Below are positions 61,739-64,000 of a stretch of DNA of 64,000 nucleotides, piece after piece; positions within the stretch are counted from its first letter, which is position 1, and each line of letters opens with the position of its first letter. Both the position numbers and the translations under genes were made by a program. Origin of the DNA: Paramecium octaurelia (taxonomy: Eukaryota > Ciliophora > Oligohymenophorea > Peniculida > Parameciidae); the NCBI GenBank assembly GCA_905182995.1, contig CAJJDP010000063.1, positions 189,846 through 253,845 on the forward strand, given 5' to 3'. The notes under the pieces are model-generated. The model saw only the letters and a list, made by a program, of their open reading frames with translations. It made no database searches and had not been told where the DNA came from.

Positions 61739-63604
61739 ATGCAACAAAATTATGCAGAATCATTGTTTTCATATTTTACATAGGTGGCAAATTAATCTTA
61801 GACAGGCCGAAAAATAATTGAAGAGATTATAGATTTGTTTGAAGAGAGAGCAAATTTAGAAGAAAAATATGCCAAATCATTAGAAAAATTGGTGTCAAAT
61901 ATTGCCAAATTGGATGAGAAATAGCAGTACTAATATTAAGTGATTAATAGAATGTACAAGGTTCCTATTTTCTGTTTGAAAAGTCTAACAGCAAGCAGGT
62001 AACATTAGGCTTTGAGTTTGTGTTCTTAAATAAGGGAGGATCTGATTACGTAGCTCAAATAAGTCATTCAATAATAAAATGGTACATCAAAAAAGCTGAT
62101 AGAAGAAGCCAAGAAAATGGAAAAGGAAAATTTAGTCTTAAATCAGGAACTCAAGAAAGTATTATTGAATTAAAAGCTAATAGAGTTTCTAAGATTACAA
62201 ATAAAAGAAAAGAGAGTATGAGTAGTATGCAACTGTTTTGGTAGTCTATAATCTACTATCTGAATACTCAGAGAAGAAGAGAATCAATTAATACTATAAG
62301 GTGAATCAAATCAAGAAGGAATACTTAGATCTTGAATAATAATATAAACAATCTGTGTTCGAGTATAATTCCAATTGTGAAACCTCTAAAACTAGAATGC
62401 AAGAAATATTAAATGTAATGTAAGAGTAAGAAGAAAAGAGAATTGGTATATTCTTAGATACTTTAATACGACAAATTGTAAATAGTTAATTTATTCACAC
62501 TTAGATCTTTGAAGTTTCTCATTCTAAAAATGTCTAATATGATCTTGAGAAAATTACAGAAGTAATCAATGAAATCTAACCTAAAGATGAAGTTAATAAA
62601 TTTATTACCAATGTTAAACAAGATGGTCCAACACTTTTTGAAAAAACAGAAATAGTTCATTTGAACACCTATATTAGCAATAGTTTATAAAAGTTCTTCT
62701 AGAAGGAATTTGATGAATTATTGAATTTAAATAATGACGAGTCTGTTAATAAAATTATTGCTAGTATTGATTAAGGAATCGAGGTCTTACCAGAAGATTA
62801 AAAATAATAGGAAACTTATTATGCTGCTAAATTGATACATGATTGTTGGCAGGAAGAGGAACTCTCAATTCAAGTATTCTAAGAATTAAAGAAAAAAACA
62901 AAAGATAATTATCAATTGAGAATGCTTATAATTGTAGCAATTTAAAATAAAAGACTGAATACTTAATTTAAACTAGGAGTTATAGCCTTTTAGAATGTAC
63001 TTAAATTATTCAATTCATTATTGGAAATAGTATTAAATTCAAATAATTTAGTGCTTAGATACATTTGATGCAGGGACTTCAAGATCATTGATGAATCTTT
63101 CATTTACATTTTATTAAGAAAGGATTGAGAATAACAAAACACAATGTTATTTTTTATCGAATGAATTTGCTAAACATCAGATTTGGGAAACTCGAGATTT
63201 GTGGGAAACAAGTATTATATAATAAATTTATGAAAAAATAAAAGAGTAATAATAAAAATAAAGATTACCAAAGTATTATTTATATTTCAATTTAGTCAAA
63301 ATGAATAAATTTAGGCAGAAAAGAATATGATATTAACTATTTTAACTCAAATGGCATAAAATATGTTATTGTTTAATTTTAAAATTGGAGCATTGAAAGA
63401 TATTATGTATAAATTTTTAGCATTTTTTGAATTGAATGAAGAAATAACAGTTGATTTATTTGTAATATATTAATTTAATTTTAGAATGCAATTGAAGGAT
63501 TTGAGAACTAAAAAAAAATTAATGATTAATTAGAGAAAGAAGCATAGTTTCAAAAAATATAACAATAAATTGAGAAATCTAAATAAGAAAATAAAAAGGA
63601 TTGA
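61739..63604 (+). CDS. F-BAR domain protein
   Basis: About 580-590 aa. Introns of 25, 22, 23 and 23 nt restore the frame to TGA 63602-63604, and one more 24-nt in-phase intron (near 61929) is possible. The N terminus has the FCH pattern: GRKIIEEIIDLFEERANLEEKYAKSLEKL. A helical bundle follows (LIEEAKKMEKENLVLN, REYEQYATVL, KKEYLDLEQQYKQSVFEYN), as in F-BAR domains that bind and bend membranes. A second helical region (LIHDCWQEEELSIQVFQ, FYQERIENNKTQCYF) and a Gln/Lys-rich coiled coil close the protein. No SH3 domain is seen. A role in endocytosis or cytokinesis is expected from the family. Confidence 0.85.
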
Positions 63605-64000
63605 TTTCTAATTTAAATTCTGTATTGTAAACAAGATATTTGGCAATTAAAAATTATAAATAATAATTTTAAATTATATTTTTAGGAAACATATATATGA
63701 ACTTTAATCCAATCTTCAAATTTAAGTCATTACAAATTAATGAAAATCGTCTAATTGATAATCAACTCCTTTAAAAATATTTGATAAATCTTTCAATATA
63801 TATGATGATATATCAGTACTTTTTAATAAGTAATTGACTAAAAGATATAGCCAAACAATAACCTAAATTATTCCAATTAATAAGATTGTATGAGAGATAT
63901 ATTAGTAGACAAGATCTAAGATATAAAACAAATAAAAGAATGGTGAATATAGAAAGAGAAATAAATATATAATAATAACGATAATATCTAATATCTAATT
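63605..64000. other. Terminal AT-rich region, no gene seen
   Basis: About 400 bp after the F-BAR stop. TGA occurs in all frames and no exon is recognisable. A gene extending past the window edge cannot be excluded. Confidence 0.45.

Noticed and set aside
1..64000. Nearly all genes appear full of TAA/TAG stops, suggesting massive pseudogenisation
   Set aside because: Reading TAA/TAG as Gln gives long intact, family-matching proteins; this is the ciliate code.
1..64000. tRNA, rRNA, CRISPR, telomeric repeats or internal eliminated sequences
   Set aside because: No cloverleaf, array, C/A-rich telomeric repeat or TA-bounded element was recognised by eye; a computational scan was not possible.

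Overview
The window is macronuclear DNA of a ciliate, almost certainly a Paramecium species. Long coding regions appear only when TAA and TAG are read as glutamine and TGA is the sole stop. Most genes are cut by very short introns of about 20-32 nt that start GTA and end TAG, AAG or CAG. DNA is AT-rich, intergenic gaps are often 30-300 bp, and the proteins are eukaryotic (PP2A A subunit, NTF2, Rae1, TTC5, F-BAR). Under the standard code almost every gene looks broken. I rebuilt reading frames by hand, and intron sets were accepted when the spliced length is a multiple of three.

Layout. 1-3488: 3' part of a large gene of unknown function. 3504-4870: decayed coding sequence. 4887-6357: SAM-FHA-FHA-RING protein. 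6391-7653: TBC Rab-GAP. 7787-9591 (-): PP2A scaffold A subunit, sharing a 40 bp promoter gap with a coiled-coil gene (9632-10404). 11272-13690: a PYM-like gene (-) and a small + ORF, both inside a 1.29 kb sequence present twice around an N. 15280-24007 (-): a giant VLIG-type GTPase with a zinc-binding motif and a C-terminal VWA domain. Head-to-head with it, 26071-28008 (+): a GTPase fused to an HSP20/alpha-crystallin domain. A 1.36 kb block between them is present twice around an N. 28122-29046 (-): PP2C. 30671-34711: 1346-aa protein with a myristoylation-type N terminus. 34760-41964: giant secreted/multipass surface protein. 42067-43565 (-): laforin/SEX4-like glucan phosphatase with two CBM20 modules. 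44047-45030 (-): EF-hand protein. 45325-47280: Rae1/Gle2 WD40 protein with an N-terminal FG domain. 47358-48963: unknown proteins. 49170-50108 (-): small membrane protein and NTF2. 50895-51460: Lys-rich protein. 51582-53581 (-): cyclin Y-like. 54053-57649: two coiled-coil genes. 57793-58739 (-): stomatin/slipin carrying several lesions. 60211-61571 (-): TTC5. 61739-63604: F-BAR protein.

The most interesting unit is the divergent pair at 15280-28008. One partner resembles vertebrate interferon-inducible very large GTPases and carries a VWA domain. The other joins a P-loop GTPase to a small heat-shock domain. Both architectures are unusual and the shared upstream region suggests co-regulation; a common role in handling aggregates, membranes or intruders is inference only.

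Three single Ns (12285, 25187, 59161) are each flanked by identical direct copies of about 1.3 kb. These look like unmerged contig overlaps rather than biological duplications, so several genes appear as a full copy plus a fragment.
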